A stretch of 64,000 bases of DNA from Mesostigma viride (taxonomy: Eukaryota; Streptophyta; Mesostigmatophyceae; Mesostigmatales; Mesostigmataceae): positions 5,448,920 to 5,512,919 of the forward strand of contig RPFO01000041.1 in assembly GCA_009746045.1 (NCBI GenBank), given 5' to 3'. Shown here one piece after another: positions 10,436-22,676 of the stretch. Numbering within the stretch: the first letter of the stretch is position 1; every line of letters starts with the position of its first letter. The notes under the pieces are model-generated. The model had not been told where the DNA came from, searched no databases, and worked only from the letters and a program-made list of their open reading frames with translations. A program made the translations under genes and the position numbers.

Positions 10436-12155
10436 CACGTCGTACGTCAAAACTCAGTCCTAAAAATAGGACTGAGTATGCCAACTTTGAGATCATGTAG
10501 CGGTAAGGGTAGGGGGGTACCCCATATGTTTGATATGCATCAGAGCACTCAATATCATGCTAATGCTTGGGCATATGCCTAAAAAATCATATGTTGACCA
10601 AATCATGTAAAATTTTACAAGGGTGTCAACCCATGCTCGCGATTTGGCAATTTTCTGTGGAAGGACGAGTTGGGAAAATTCAATAAAATCCATATGCATG
10701 TTGAAAAAATATAGGCGTGTAAACAACATAGTTCTTGAAACATGGCAAAAAACTGGGCTCAATTTGGCCACAGCCTCTACCTGAAACTCACCAAAAACCA
10801 CCAGCCCTAAGAATGGGTTTCGAGGTTGCTAGCAATGTGCAAGCATGTAAGTGCGGTCATACTACACACCACCGTGGCAACCAACCATGCCAATCAACTC
10901 ATTTCCCTTCTAGCATAACAGGAAAACATACTTGCATCATCATATTGCAGTTATATTATACCTTAGTATATGTGTGAGAGCCTATGCACGCACGTAGGGA
11001 ATGGGCATTGATACCTACCTACAAAGGGTTTTATTATGAGCCTTAACCACCAATATAATGGGTAGGTTAAGCATATTTCAATTGTTTTTAACAAGAATAG
11101 AGATGGCTAACACTGTTTTGCCTTGCCATGGCATGGCCAACATACTTGCTGGCACATGATGACAGTGGTTTATCACCAAGATTCTTCACTCACCCGTATA
11201 AGCTTGAAAGCACGCTGGATGCAGCCCATGGCCATACAATCACGCAGTATGAACGTAGCAAAAGAATAACTAACATCTATGAAGGTATTTAAACCCATAC
11301 AGCGCCTAAAAAACTGCAGAAGTACACTAGGGTAAGGCAAATGCCTGGTAACATCATAAAAAATGGGGGGGTTAGAGAGGGGCAGGTAACGGTCAAGAAA
11401 GCGCATCAAGATTCGAAACTGACAGCGCCTTGCAAGCTCAAACTCATGTAAGAACATAACAAAACGATGAGGTGACGATATTTCAGCTTTACCGTGCACG
11501 GATGGCGTTATCTTGGCGCAGGCGGTGCCCGCAAAAGTGACACTTGCGGCACACAAACCATGACATGACAGAGTGGTCGAAATAATCAAATCTTTACTGC
11601 CACTGACTTAATTCTACACACATGCATGATAATAATTAGAAAGAAGCATATAAACCCTTCGAACTGCACCGTAAAGTAAATTTAGTCATCAATTCCGTCA
11701 ACCTGCCTGGTCGCAGTTTTTTCCAGCAAGAGCAGTGCCGACACCTGGTAAATCGCATCCCCGGGAGCTAAAAATTGGTTTGTGTCATCTTTAGGACATA
11801 TAAAATCTATTTCCTGGGTTTTACCAGCTAAATCGTCCGCAAACGTAAACTGCATGCATGGGCGCAAGCCGCCATGGCTAGGTCGTGCATTTCCGGGACT
11901 CACGTTTCACGTGAAAAAGTACCCTTACCACCTGTACTTTGACCGTACATTTAGCCGCCCAAACAAAATCCAAAAAAATCGCAAAAATATGTCTAAGAAA
12001 GGTCATTTCACGTAGTATTTGAATAAATTTTGAGGGAATTTTTTTGACAAACATTCCGACTTGGGCGAATTTTCTACGAAACCCAAAAACTCAGTCCTAA
12101 GAATAGGACTGAGTTGAACTCAGTCCTAAGAATAGGTGCAGTGACGAACGACGTG
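10436..12155 (-). mobile_element. ~1.7-kb non-autonomous element (TTAA-like family)
   Basis: The ends are inverted repeats CACGTCGTACGTCA and TGACGAACGACGTG, flanked by CTAA (10432-10435, 12156-12159). It is related to 15190-16904 in the opposite orientation: both have ACTCAGTCCT...AGGACTGAGTT palindromes next to the ends and share internal blocks such as GGGTTTCGTAGAAAATTCGC. No ORF with recognisable domains. Confidence 0.7.
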
Positions 12156-13435
12156 CTAATGCCTTCCTTAGCGTCTGCACAGGTGGCCAACTGCCAAAAT
12201 TAATAACTGCTACAGCTGAGCTCAGAATGCCACCAAACTTTGACAGTGCCTTCTATGGTCATGACAGAATTTGACTTGTGCTTTTCAGGCCTAATCAACT
12301 ACAATACGCTTCCGCGGACACCTTTTTCAGCGGGGAAAGTGCCCCCGGGCTTCCGGGGCAAATTCAGCAAGCGCTGCGGAACTTAGATACTAAAATTTCG
12401 TTTTTGGTTCGTACCGTACAGCCAATCATTTTGCGCCCGGATCAAATTGTGATCTGGGCACTGAACACAAAAATTTCAGCGGAACGTACGAAAAACCAAC
12501 GCAACTACAGAAAATTTTCAGTGACGAAACTGTAGTACCGTGTACCAAGCAAAGTGTAGTAGGACTTCGCTAAAATCACGTTCGGAATTTTTCCCCGCAA
12601 GATTCCCCCGCAAGATTCCCCCGCACGATTCCCCCCGCTAGGTTCAGGCTCCAGTCGATGCTCGCCAAATGGCGCAAAAAAAGAAACATATGTTAAAATC
12701 AACGGTGCAAATCCTCGTTACCGCTCGGGTAACATTCTCACTCATTTCGCGTCTCCTACGAACCGTATGAATTGATGTGTTATGAGTGTGTATGGGGACG
12801 CCCCGCCTAAAAAAGCGTATTTTTGGCCCAAAAATTAATAACTCAAAGGGATGTGCTGATTTTGTTGATCCAATTAGGTAGAAACGATGTCCCATGACAT
12901 TTTTATATGGGGTGTGCTTTTTTCATGCAACTGGTTCTCCCACTGTTCTGGGCAAGATGTGCCCCGGACAGCGTTTTTTTCTATTTTTAGCTCATAGCCG
13001 GTGTATGGCTGGGGGTAGTACCCCCAACAAGTGGTGGTATGCATGCCCAAACATCATGTTTATGGTCCCCAAACATCATTCAGTGGTTGTCAGTTGCATT
13101 TCTGTAGTTATTAGGGGGGGTAAGTTTTGATATATTTCTATGGGACCCTCCCCTTAATTGTCATGGATTTATTGTACTTATATTGAATATGTACTGGGTT
13201 TTATGGGATTAGTATCTGGGATTAATGTAACTCACCGCCAGAAGGTCATTGTACTGGAGGCTCTACCGAGGTGATGGGATTAATTCCTGGAGAAGACCTC
13301 ATAGAATTAACCTGTATGTATTTAATTTTGTGTGTTCCTAATATCTGGTGGTACTCTGTAATGCCACTTCCATAGGTTTTTATCCATTTCTCATGGAATG
13401 GTTTTCCCTGTGGCAGATCTGTTTCTTTTCCAGTT

Positions 13436-13459
13436 CCTTAAAAGAAAGGGCTGGGGGAA
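13436..13459 (+). other. Polypurine tract, copy 1
   Basis: A purine run (TTAAAAGAAAGGG, C, TGGGGGAA) lies immediately before the LTR start at 13460. Plus-strand DNA synthesis of the retrotransposon would prime here. Copy 2 has a similar tract next to its 3' LTR. Confidence 0.65.
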
Positions 13460-14235
13460 TGGCAATGGCCATTAAAGACATCTGTTCAAGCTTCAAGCTG
13501 GAGTGGAGGATATTTCAAGCTACTTCAAGGGTCCCTGGCAGGGGATGTGATCCCTAAAGAAAAGAAGGGATTGGAGTTAACGTTAAGGATTTACGTTAGA
13601 TGGATAGAGATTGCTACGCTCTTTCCAACGGCACCTTGAACGCCTCATTTGGTTAAGGAACGTAAAAGTTATGACGTTTCCTAGGCTGTGCCGACAGTAC
13701 CCGGCGCGCCACTGTGGGCGCGTACGGACACAGGATGTACAAGTGTCACTATGATAGTCCGCAGGACGTTGACAGGACTTGTACAGGACTTGATGGTCAA
13801 TTGATAGGTAGGCGTGCTGTAGCGCGCCAGGACCTATGAGACAACTGATGCTGAGTAGTGTACGGATAGGTCCACAGGACTAGCCGTATGGACAATTGAT
13901 AGATCTGCGCGCCAAAGGCGTGCCAGAGTCTGTGTAATCAATTGATTGACAGTTCAGCTGTGACAGTGCAGCTGAATACTTGGACGCGTCCCTAGCAAGC
14001 TATATGTGTGACTTGGTAGCTCTAGGACGCTAGTTCTTGCGTGCACGCTCTCTTGGCACTGCGACCCTGTCGCCTGTGCTGCGTGCAGTCTTGGAAGTGA
14101 CATGACTTACGTCTGTGTTCCTTATTCATAATAAAGGCAACATTTCCTGCAAGAACCATGGCGGAATTCTGCACAACCCTCTCTCAACTAGGTCCTTGGT
14201 AGCCTTGGTGGTAGCTGCCACAGTTGCAGTTGCCA
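13460..14235 (+). repeat. 3' LTR of copy 1
   Basis: It begins TGGCAATGGCC and ends GCAGTTGCCA, giving TG...CA ends with a 6-bp inversion (TGGCAA/TTGCCA). It follows the polypurine tract and contains a poly(A) signal AATAAA at 14130-14135. The 5' partner is outside the window, so the call rests on structure alone. Confidence 0.6.
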
Positions 14236-14511
14236 TTCTTGAAAAAATTTCAGGACAATAAGATGGCGATGAGGTAGCAACGATGGTCAACGACTACAAA
14301 GACGAAATACAGGCTGTCATCAAGGAATCGGAACTCTTGGATAAAAAACTGACTGGCTGCAGCACAGGGAGTTGATTCCAGGTTTGTACGAAATTGCGAT
14401 TTAAAATTTTGAAGATGTTAACCCCCCTCAGACCGATACCATGTCAGAAAATAGACCTAGGAGTAGCTTCGAAATTATATATTGCATTACCTGAATCAAC
14501 TTTGTTGCATG
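14236..14511. other. Gap between LTR and CACTA-like fragment
   Basis: No gene is supportable. A 30-codon frame at ATG 14283 (MVNDYKDEIQAVIKESELL...) looks like the start of a gag and may mean that retrotransposon internal sequence follows this LTR, as in a recombined LTR-internal-LTR array. That is only a suggestion. Confidence 0.35.
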
Positions 14512-15063
14512 CTTGTGGTCATCAGCAGCGCACAGGCCCCCAGGTCGTCGTGCCTTGTGTTGCCAGGTGTAGTGAGCTCAGTTGGGTATGTCGTCGATGA
14601 ATGCTATGCTCCCGAAATGGTGGTAATCCCTGCCAAACTACCATGGAGCATGGCACATCAGGCGCAATCTGCCCTCCGTAACCATGTGTACCATAGCGTG
14701 GCAGCAGATTTCCCCACCATGCCGCAGTTTGAAGTGATTGAGGAAGGTGAGCCAATGTCACCGCCACCGCCTAGTGCCAAGAATAAGGGCAAGAAGAAGA
14801 AGGTGGCAGCGGCAGACCTAGGTGATGGCGACGTGGTGCGCCGCGCTGGCAAGGCACCTGCTCGAGGGCGCAGCCGCAAGCGTGGTGCTCCTACAGATGC
14901 TGGACCTAGCCAGCCCACCGTTGTAATTGAGGAGGTTCCTATGGCAAAGAGGGCCAGTGGAAGGCAGCGTAAAGCTGTGAACTATTGCGACACTAGTGGG
15001 GATGACACTATGTCATCAGAAGATGTTGATGCAAGCAACCCCTGGCTGGGACAGCAGTTCTGA
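14512..15063 (+). pseudogene. CACTA-like transposase C-terminal fragment
   Basis: The translation matches residues from VVISSAQAPRSSCLVLPG onward of the ORF at 38629-39690: a conserved block (VSSVGYVVDECYAPEMVVIPAKLPW), then a Lys-rich linker, an Arg/Ala patch (KAPARGRSRKRGAP), and an acidic tail. The tail is cut short (SNPWLGQQF, stop at 15063) compared with the Asp/Glu-rich end of the other copy. Upstream of 14512 the similarity stops abruptly, so this is a broken copy. The CACTA assignment rests on the CACTA termini and the general layout. Confidence 0.6.
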
Positions 15064-15189
15064 AAAGATGACTTTTGATATAATGGGCATGACCGCACTG
15101 TTTATGGAATGATGTGCTGTTTTATATTGTATGATAACCCTATAATGCACCTTAGTGGTGTTGAGTTTTTTTTCACGTCAAGGACTTAA

Positions 15190-16904
15190 CTCGTCGTCTG
15201 TCCCTGGTCCTCTACGGAGGACTGAGTTGAACTCAGTCCTCTCTAGAGGACCGAGTTTTTGGGTTTCGTAGAAAATTCGCCCCGGTCAGAATGTTTGACA
15301 AAAAAATTCTCTCAAAATTTATTCAAATACTACGTGAAAAGATCTTTCTTGGACATATTTTTGGGATTTTTTTCGATTTGGTATGCGCGGCTAACTGTAC
15401 GGTCAAAGTACAGGTGGTAAGGGTACTTTTCCACGTGAAACGCGAGTTCCGGAAATGCACGACCTAGCCATGGCGGCTCGCGCCCATGCACGCAGTTTAC
15501 GTTTGCGGACGAGTTAGCCGTCCAAACTCAGGAAATAGATTTAACATGCCTTAAAGATGATATGAATCAATTTTTAGCTCGCGGGGATGCGATTTACCCG
15601 GTGTCGGCACTGTTCTTGCTGGAAAAAACTGCGATAAGGCAGGTCGACGGAATTGATGACTGCGCTTGCTTTCCGGCGCAATTTCAATGGCTGATAGGTT
15701 TCTTTCTACATTTTAACATGAGTTGTATTAGAATAAATTGAGTGACAGTATAGAATTGATGATTTCGACCATTCTGTCACGTCATGGTCTATGTGCCGCA
15801 AAGTGCCACTTTTGGGGCACCGCCTGGGCCAAGGTAACGCCAGCCGTGCCAGGTAAAGCCGGATAATCGTTGCCTCTTCGTTTCTTGATGTTCTTACATG
15901 AGTTTAAGCTTGCGAGGCGTTGTCAGGTTCAAGTCTTGATGCTCTTTCTTGACCGTTGCCTGCCCCTCTCTAAAACCCCCTTTTCAGATGATGTTAGCAG
16001 GCATTTGCCTTAACCCAGTGTAGTTGTGCAGGGTTTTAGGAGCTGTGCAGGTTTAAACACCTTCATAGATGTTAGTTATTCTTTTGCTACGTTCATACTG
16101 CATGATTGTGTTGCCACGGGCTGCGTCAAGGGTGCATTCAAGCTTTTACGGGTGAGTGAAAAGTCTTGGTGACAAACCACTGCCATCATGTGCCAGCAAC
16201 TATGTTGGCCACATCATGGCAAGGCAAAACAGTTATAGCCATATCTATTGTTGTTAGAAACAATGGAAATATGCTTAACCTACCCATTATATTGGTGGTT
16301 CACAGTTATAACATAACCCTTTGTTGGTAGGTATCCAAGCTCATTCCCTACATGCATGCATAGGCTCTCACTACATGATAAGGTATGATATACCTGAAGT
16401 ATGATGATGCAAGTGTGTTGTCCTGTAATGCTTGAAGGGAAATGAGTTGATTGGGATGGTTGGTGGCCACGGTGATGTAGTATGACCGCACTTACATGCT
16501 AGCAAAGTTAGCAAAAGCCCCATTCCTCTCCTGAGGACTGAGAGTTTTTTAATTGTTTCAGGCAGTTGCAGTGGCCAAATCGAGCCCAGTTTTTTGCCAC
16601 GTTTCAAGAACTATATTGTCTACATGCCTATTTTTTCTTCATGCACCAGGATTTGATTGAATTTTTCCCACTCGTTCTTATCCCGAAAAATGCAAATTCG
16701 CGAGGGGTGCCCAACGTCCGTGTAATTTTCAGGTGTTCGGGTCAAGTTTTCACATATGCAGTATTTTTGCCAACAAAATGATATCTAGTACACCCCCGAT
16801 CCACATCAAAACATTTGGGATGGACCCCCCACCTAGTCGCTACACGCGGTTGAAAATTGTCAACTCAGTCCTCCTGTGAGGACTGAGTTGGGACAGACGA
16901 CGAG
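15190..16904 (+). mobile_element. ~1.7-kb TTAA-flanked non-autonomous element
   Basis: Perfect 15-bp inverted ends, CTCGTCGTCTGTCCC and complement, are flanked by TTAA (15186-15189, 16905-16908). The pre-insertion sequence GGACTTAATGAAATAAAG exists in the sister CACTA-like copy near 38480-38500 on the other strand, which proves the insertion. It is related to 10436-12155. No transposase ORF. Confidence 0.88.
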
Positions 16905-17007
16905 TTAATGAAATAAAGCTCATGATTTTTCTCGTGTTACACTCTTGGTGAGAAATTTCTCACCATGTTGACTCATGGTTTTTCTCGTGTTATACTCTTG
17001 GTGAGAA

Positions 17008-17112
17008 ACTTCTCACTTTTCTCACTTTTTCTCACTTTTTCTCACTTTTTCTCACTTTTTCTCACTTTTTCTCACTTTTTCTCACTTTTTCTCACTTTTT
17101 CTCACCCATTTT
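17008..17112. repeat. (TTTTTCTCAC)n tandem repeat
   Basis: About nine copies of a 10-bp unit form the subterminal region of the CACTA-like element. The same tctcac-rich sequence occurs at both ends of the copy at 38120-42511 (38150-38470 and 42180-42500). Confidence 0.9.
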
Positions 17113-17318
17113 CACCTTTTTTCTCACTTCAGGGTTTTTTCTCACCCCAATCTCACCAAAACCCCCTTTTTCTCACCAAAATCTCACCCTGGTGAGATTT
17201 TTTTGCTAGTGTTTGCGGAAAAAAATTGAGATTTTTCTCACTTTTCTCACCAAAATTCTCACAGGGGTGAGAAAATTGAGGGTTTTTGAGAAAATTCTCA
17301 GAATCTGAGTTCCTAGTG

Positions 17319-17627
17319 CAGCTCGTCGACGCGTTGGCGTGCTGGGGTGCCGCCGCTCGTAGAAGGATCTGCAGGGAGGGTGCGCACATTAAAGCTTGCA
17401 ATACCAAGAATGGGCCGTTGCCCTATTAGCGGGGGGGTGGGGGTGGGGGTGGGGGTGGAGAAGGGTAGTGCTGGAGGTGGGGGTGGGGGTGGGGGGGGGG
17501 GGAGGGGGAGGGTGGCGATTGGGGTTAATGCTTGTCAACGCATGGAGTATTTCTTTCAGGGCGGATATGCGTCGTCTCCGTCCTGGCTGGGGTCGCCGGC
17601 GTGTTGACTGGGCCTCATCCCGCTCAA
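17319..17627. other. Non-coding gap with G-rich tract
   Basis: No gene is seen. A G-rich stretch at about 17429-17511 consists of GGGGGT-type repeats with runs of three to ten G, capable in principle of G-quadruplex formation. Confidence 0.6.
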
Positions 17628-17639
17628 GGCGGGTCCTAG

Positions 17640-20600
17640 TTACAGCCCGGTGTGGGCACCGCGGCCCGAATCGCTATGAATGCCATACTTGGTCACACGC
17701 GGAGCCCCCACAGGCTTGGGGGTGGTCTCCTTCATCACTACTTGCCATCGATCCTTGCGCACCATCTGCCTCCATATTACAGACAAACCAGGAGGCTGCC
17801 CGGGGGTGAGCCCGTCACGTCTAGTGTAGCACATGTCCATGCCGAGTCTATCACGAAAAGTCCACGGGTGGCGGCCCTGCCGCGCGCGGCCGGGGGCACA
17901 CCAGGTGAGGAGGACATATCGCCCAGGCTGGGCGGGCTTGGTGCCAGCTAGTCTATCTGATGTATCTACCTGATCTGTGCGGGCCAGGTGCCCGGCTAGG
18001 CCCAGGCGCCTGTGCCTAATAATGTGGGAAACATAGGGCACATCAGCGTACAAATTCTCATTACTAATGTGCAAACCAAAGGGGATGTTAAGGGCCTTGC
18101 GCAGCATCTTGGTGACGGCGCCGTCGAGTCGTTGCTCCAGCTCCTGCGTCAGTGTCCAGGTCTCGGCGCCGTAGGTCAGGATCGTCAGAATGACGACCTT
18201 GAAGAGGTCACGCTTGACGATCCGGGGTAGGGCGGGGTTGCTCCACCAGCGGCGGTGGTCATGGAGGTGCGCCCACGCCATGCCGATCCGTGTCGTCATG
18301 TCGTCCTCGCAGTCGGGAAGCCAACTGCCGAGCAGCTTGAAGCGGCCTGAAGGAGGGTAGTTGACCTCGGTCGTCTAAGAGGCGGAGTGTGGGTGGGGGC
18401 CCTGCCATGCCGAGGGCCAGGGCCTCCGTTTTGGGGCTGATTTCTAGACCAACCGCCCGAGCCTCGAGCGCCAGGCAGTCCAGCCAAAGTTGGGCAGACT
18501 CCGGCTTCTCGATGAGCGTGATGTCGTCGGCATAAATGAGGTCAGCTAGTAAATTCTGCTTGTTAGTCGGCCCCCCTTCCCAAGCTCGTTCGTGATCGCT
18601 AGGCCAGGGGCACGGCCTGCAATGCTAGCAAAGCGAGCACGTGCCTGGCGCATAACATAATCCACTACAATAATAAACAGGTACGGCGACAGGACGCAAC
18701 CCTGCCAGACGCCGGTCTGCAGTGGGCATGGCGGGGTAATGCCGTGTTGAGTGCGCACCGAAGTGGTCGACCCCTCATACAGCGTGCGGATGACGGTAAT
18801 CAGGGGAGTGGGGACGCGAGCGCGAGCAAGTACAGCCCATAGAGCGTCCCAGAGGACAGAATCAAAAGCCTTGATGAAGTCGACGAAGATCAGGATGGCG
18901 GGAAACTCACCAGGTTGCAGGAGAGCGATTTCCTCGAAGAGGCGACGCGCGACGAAGATGGCCATGACGGTGTTGCGCCCAGGACGGAAGCCCATTTGAC
19001 TTTCCCCAAGGTGACAGTCGAGAGCAGAACGAAGGCGGTTGAGGATCATGCGCATGAACAACTTAAGTGCGGCGCTCTGGATGCAGACTCCTCTGTAGTT
19101 GGCGGGGTCGTCAGGGGAACCTTTGTTTTTGTACAGCATAATACGGTAGCTGTGCTGCCACTCAGGAATCGGCGGCGCGTCGGCAAGCAGGATCCGGTTG
19201 CAGACGTCAAGCAGGAACCCCGTGAGCGCCGTCAGCTTAATCACCGGGGCTGGGAGCTGGTCAGGTCCAACGGCGGCATAGAAGCGGAGTTGCTTGGCGG
19301 CGGTGCTCAGCTCGAGCTCGGTGAACGGCGGGAGCTCGTTGGGGTCGGCCAGGGGTTCCGTCAGGGCTGGGTACGTGTAGTCCTGCTCAGCGGCGGGCGG
19401 CGTGGGCGGCGCAGGGACGTCCGCCGGCGCTACTGCCAGGCGTGCGGCCGCCAGAGGGCCAAGCGGCGGAGGCGGGGGGGGCGCCGAGCAGCCGGGACTG
19501 GGAGGAATACCACTGGTCGAGCTGCTGCTGCGGTGAGCCAGAGAGCGTCCGCGGCGCCGGCTGCGCGCCGCCGGCGGGCCGTTGGGCGTGACGCAGGCGG
19601 GTCCAGGCGTACTTGCCGTGCTGGTCCTTGAGGTGGGCGAAGTACTCGCGGACATGAAGGTCCTCCTGCTCCCTTGGTCGCCTGCCGGATGGCCGAGTGG
19701 TAATCGGCTTTGAGGCGGGCGTAGCGGGCGGGGTCGCTGTTGTCGCGCAGGGCTTGCCGGGCCTGGATGACGGCGGGGAGCCGGTGCAGGCTGGTGAAGC
19801 GGGGCGGGCGGCGGGGGGGCAGTAGGGCCCCGGCCGCGGGCAGCTTGTCAGCGAGGTGCCGAAGGGCCGATGCCGGGCCGGCAGCGAACAGCTGGGCGTG
19901 GCTGGCCGGGATGTCCAGCGCGTCGACGAACGCCTCTGCCGCGCGCTTGTGGGCGCGTTTTTCAGGGAAGTCCTCCAGAGCGTCGTCAGATTTCTCGAGC
20001 AACTGAAGTGTGCGCAAATCAGGTGGTGCCACGTGCTTACGAAAGGGCGAGGGGAATCGCAGGCGGATGCGGGCGGTGACGATGCGATGATCGGAGCGCA
20101 CCAGGGGGATCACATGCGAGCGAGCAGCTAGTACAGATCCTTGATGACGCTTGCGCATTACAACATAGTCAATGCAGCGTTCAGTGCCAGTTGGCGAGGT
20201 GTGTGTGACCAAAGCATCTGGACTATGTGGAAAGCGGGTGTTGGCAGCGACCAAATCGCATGTCGTAAGCAAATCAGCAAAAAGTTCAGTGTTGGCATCG
20301 GAGACTGTACCGTTGGGGGCGTGCTGACATCCGCCAGTACCCAGTGGTAGCGTTGCGTTGGCGTCCAGTAGCAGAGCGAGGTAGTTGCGACCAGGGATGC
20401 CGTTTGCCAGGTTCTCCAGCGCTGCAAAGAAGTCCTTGCGATCTTGTTCTGGGTGGCCGGAGTGGGGTGCGTAACCGACGCCCACCGTCAGGGCGTAGGT
20501 CGAGTGGCCCTCCACCGAATGAAAAGTGGCCACAAGGAGCCGAGCGTTGACCAGCTGGGGTTCGCCCATGTGGCGTACGGCGAGCGGGGAGCAGAGGAGA

Positions 20601-20881
20601 CCGACGCCCCCGTTCCCGGTGCCGTCGCCGCCTCCGTAGTAGAACCGCCAGCCGTCGATGTCGTCAGCAGCAAGGGCAGTCGATCCGCGGGCCGATGCAG
20701 TACGCCTGTGTTCATGGATTCCCAGGATGGCGATATTATTGTCGACGCAGAAACCAATAAGATTGGAGACTCGATGGCACTGACAGTCGTCACTGCGCAG
20801 GCAGTAGTCGTCACTGCGCAGGCAGTGACAGCGGTCAGCGTCGGGCTGGAGCGTGCGGGCGTTGAAGGTGGGGATGACCAA
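17640..20881 (-). pseudogene. LINE ORF2: APE endonuclease and reverse transcriptase (frameshifted)
   Basis: Reading down from 20881: an apurinic-endonuclease-like domain with TFNARTL, GIHEHR (Glu), LLLDANATL, CIDYVVM and VRSDHRIV (Asp-His), to about 20000. A linker follows, then the RT in a second frame (19655-18546): PIPEWQHSYRIMLYKNKGS, GFRPGRNT, FVDFIKAFDSVLW (catalytic Asp), GVWQGCVLSPYLF. LIYADDITLIEKP (YADD) lies in a third frame near 18540. The C-terminal part (18299-17640) has ILTYGAETWTL and a GLAGHLARTD motif. The protein nicks the target and primes cDNA there. Frameshifts lie near 19640, 18590 (one C lost relative to copies B and C) and 18370 (two bases lost). The first residues contain a tandem duplication (CLRSDD twice). 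Confidence 0.85.
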
Positions 20882-21262
20882 GGGCGCGCGTTGACCGAAA
20901 AGGGGGGTGCAGGCGGGGGTGGGGGCGGAGATGGAGCACTGAGGGTGGTGATGGGGGTGGGGGTGGAGGTGGTGGGGTAGGGGGGGCGGGTTGAGGACTT
21001 ATTGTTTCCTTATGCTTTCAATCACCGTTTCGATTCTTCCTCAGCCAACGCGTCGAGGCGACGCCGACGGTTGGCTCGGGTGGCCAGGTAGAATGAGTCT
21101 GCGTCTGCACGCATAAGAAATGCGTGCAGTCTGAGGAGGTTTCGGAGGCGGCCGCGCGAGGCGGGGCGAACCTGGCTCACTGCCGACCCGTTGCTCTCTC
21201 TCCGACAGCCCGAGGGCTGCGAAGGCAAAGGGGCGGGAAGGGGAGTTAGGCAGATCCCACTG

Positions 21263-22676
21263 CTAGAGCCGCGGAGCCGCGAGGCCGCAAGCGTCATCAT
21301 TGATAGGAGAGAAGGGTTCGCAGCGCGGGCTCCGGCTCAGGTGCAAAGCGAACGAATTTATAAGGGGCACGGCCAAGCCTGGCAGCCATACCTGAGCTGA
21401 AGTTGCCCCGGCGGATCCCCACACGTGCTGGGGAGCAGGTGACCGTCGATGCCGGTGGCGATGGCGGTGACGGCGGGGCCGAGCAGGGGGCTGGGGCGCT
21501 GGCACGGCGGTATCCATGGGGGTCGCCGTCATTGGAGGAAGGTCCTGGCCGTTAATGCGGACGATGAAGACGCCATTAAAGAGGCGGGCATAGATGCTGC
21601 ACCGTAGTTGCGGGTTGGCCTGCTTGGCTGCCCGAGCCTCGTGGACCTCCGGCCGGTTCAGCGGCAGCCCGGGCCTCAAGCTGCTCCGGGGTATAGTAAT
21701 CGTCGATGCTCAGTTGGGTATCGTGGAGGTTCCGGCGGGCCTTCTGCACCTGCAGTTTGTCCTCCTTGCGGTGGAATTCCACCAAGACAGGGGCGGTGGG
21801 GCCGCCGAGCCGGCGTGCCGTTTTAATGACGACGCTTTGGGCCACGCCGAGCTTCCCCAGGAAGGGGTCGCCCCGGAGGTAGGTGCCCAGGCGTGCATCG
21901 TTGACGTTCGAGGGGACGCCACGTACCACAATACTGCATGAGCGAATGGGTTCGTGCATAGCATCCCGTGTGCTGGCCTTGACGGCTGTTTTGATTTCGT
22001 TGATGAGCTCCGTAGGGTTCTGAAGCGTGGTGGCATAGGTGGTCTTGGCAGGCCGAGTTATGGAGGCGGCAAGTTGTTGCTGGAGCTGGTGGAGGAGCTG
22101 CTGCTGCTGCTGCAGTCCTGCTGCAATGTGGGTGATGGCGGAGTGGATGGAGGTGTCGGCGTGTGAGGAATGGGCGTGGTGGGTGGCGAGGTGGTTGTGG
22201 ACAGGGTTGAGGGCAGCGTTGAGGAGGAGGGGAGGGAGGGGATCGAAGCAGGTATTGGCGACTTGCTTGGCGGTGATGTTGATGGCGGCTGCCAGCAACA
22301 GTGGGGTCGGCTCCCAGGTCCAGAGGCGCCATGACAAAGCGCTCAAGGGCGCTGTCGGAAAGACGGGAGCACGTCCACCAGACTGCGAGGCAGAGGTCGG
22401 TGTCGTCGGGGTTTTCGTGGAGAAAGTCCGACAGGTGGGTAACCTGTTGGTTGCAGTCCCGGATCTCATACTTTTTCTCGGCAGCCAGGTGCAGGATGAT
22501 GAGGGCGGCAGCTCGGGACAGGCGCATGATGGCGTTATAAGGCCTGGCCATTTGCCAGGTAAAAACGCGGCAGCTTCCTCGGCAGAAAAGGCCTCCTTGC
22601 GGGTATCCATGGCAGGGTCGCTGTTCGGCGGAGCGGTGGAGTGGAGCGGCTGGATGCTGACAGTGGCGTCCGACAT
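21263..22676 (-). pseudogene. LINE ORF1: coiled coil and RRM protein (frameshifted)
   Basis: The start is ATG 22676 (MSDATVSIQPL). The N-terminal part shifts frame near 22550 (ARPYNAIMRLSRAAALIILHL...ERFVMAPLDLGADPTV) and returns near 22290 to a helical Gln-rich stretch (GLQQQQQLLHQLQQQL, coiled-coil-like). An RRM-like domain follows: CSIVVRGVP ... DPFLGKLGVAQSVVIKTARR ... PVLVEFHRKEDKLQVQKARR. It shifts again near 21640, and the frame ending at 21263 (IYARLFNGVFIVRINGQD) seems to carry the C-terminal domain. The layout is that of L1-type ORF1 RNA chaperones. The 21263-20881 gap to ORF2 holds no gene. Confidence 0.72.

Larger units (their letters stand above)
8893..13153. mobile_element. TTAA-type DNA transposon in retrotransposon 3' UTR (non-autonomous)
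   Basis: The inverted ends GGGGACGGTCCC and GGGACCCTCCCC are flanked by TTAA on both sides (8889-8892, 13154-13157), the target duplication of piggyBac-like (also Kolobok-like) transposons. No transposase is visible. It contains a short LINE tail (9473-9627) and a 1.7-kb element (10436-12155). A relative with similar ends lies at 56151-58039. Other interior parts (9640-10430, 12160-13150) show no supportable gene. Confidence 0.75.
1..14235 (+). mobile_element. Copia-like LTR retrotransposon, copy 1 (left end outside window)
   Basis: The element holds, in order, gag with a CCHC knuckle, an integrase, a retropepsin-like protease, a Copia-type reverse transcriptase and an RNase H, then a long 3' UTR, a polypurine tract and an LTR. 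The gag frame is open to base 2, so the 5' LTR and gag start lie outside the window. Its coding parts are broken by a TIR element (about 858-1622), a hAT (3083-6046) and several frameshifts; its 3' UTR carries a TTAA element (8893-13153). Domain similarity to copy 2 (36035-54117) runs throughout, including the integrase-before-protease order. It is certainly inactive. Confidence 0.85.
14512..17318 (+). mobile_element. CACTA-like element, 5'-truncated copy
   Basis: From 14512 the sequence matches the C-terminal coding region and 3' flank of the element at 38120-42511 and ends with the same terminus, GAGTTCCTAGTG at 17318 (CACTAGGAACTC on the other strand). The left end is missing. A TTAA-flanked element (15190-16904) interrupts it at a site that is empty in the other copy. 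Near the end lies a (TTTTTCTCAC)n tract. Confidence 0.75.

Noticed and set aside
12278-12895. Several 60-85 codon ORFs in the TTAA element (12.2-13.1 kb)
   Set aside because: Short, on both strands, no motif, and not shared with the related element at 56151-58039.
17628-17640. A genuine LINE 3' terminus at copy A
   Set aside because: The hairpin and TTAA tail seen in copies B, C and D are absent and no target duplication was found; truncation or recombination is more likely.
18751-20980. Plus-strand ORFs over LINE copy A (up to 238 codons)
   Set aside because: Shadows of the GC-rich ORF2 on the minus strand, which has clear endonuclease and RT motifs.
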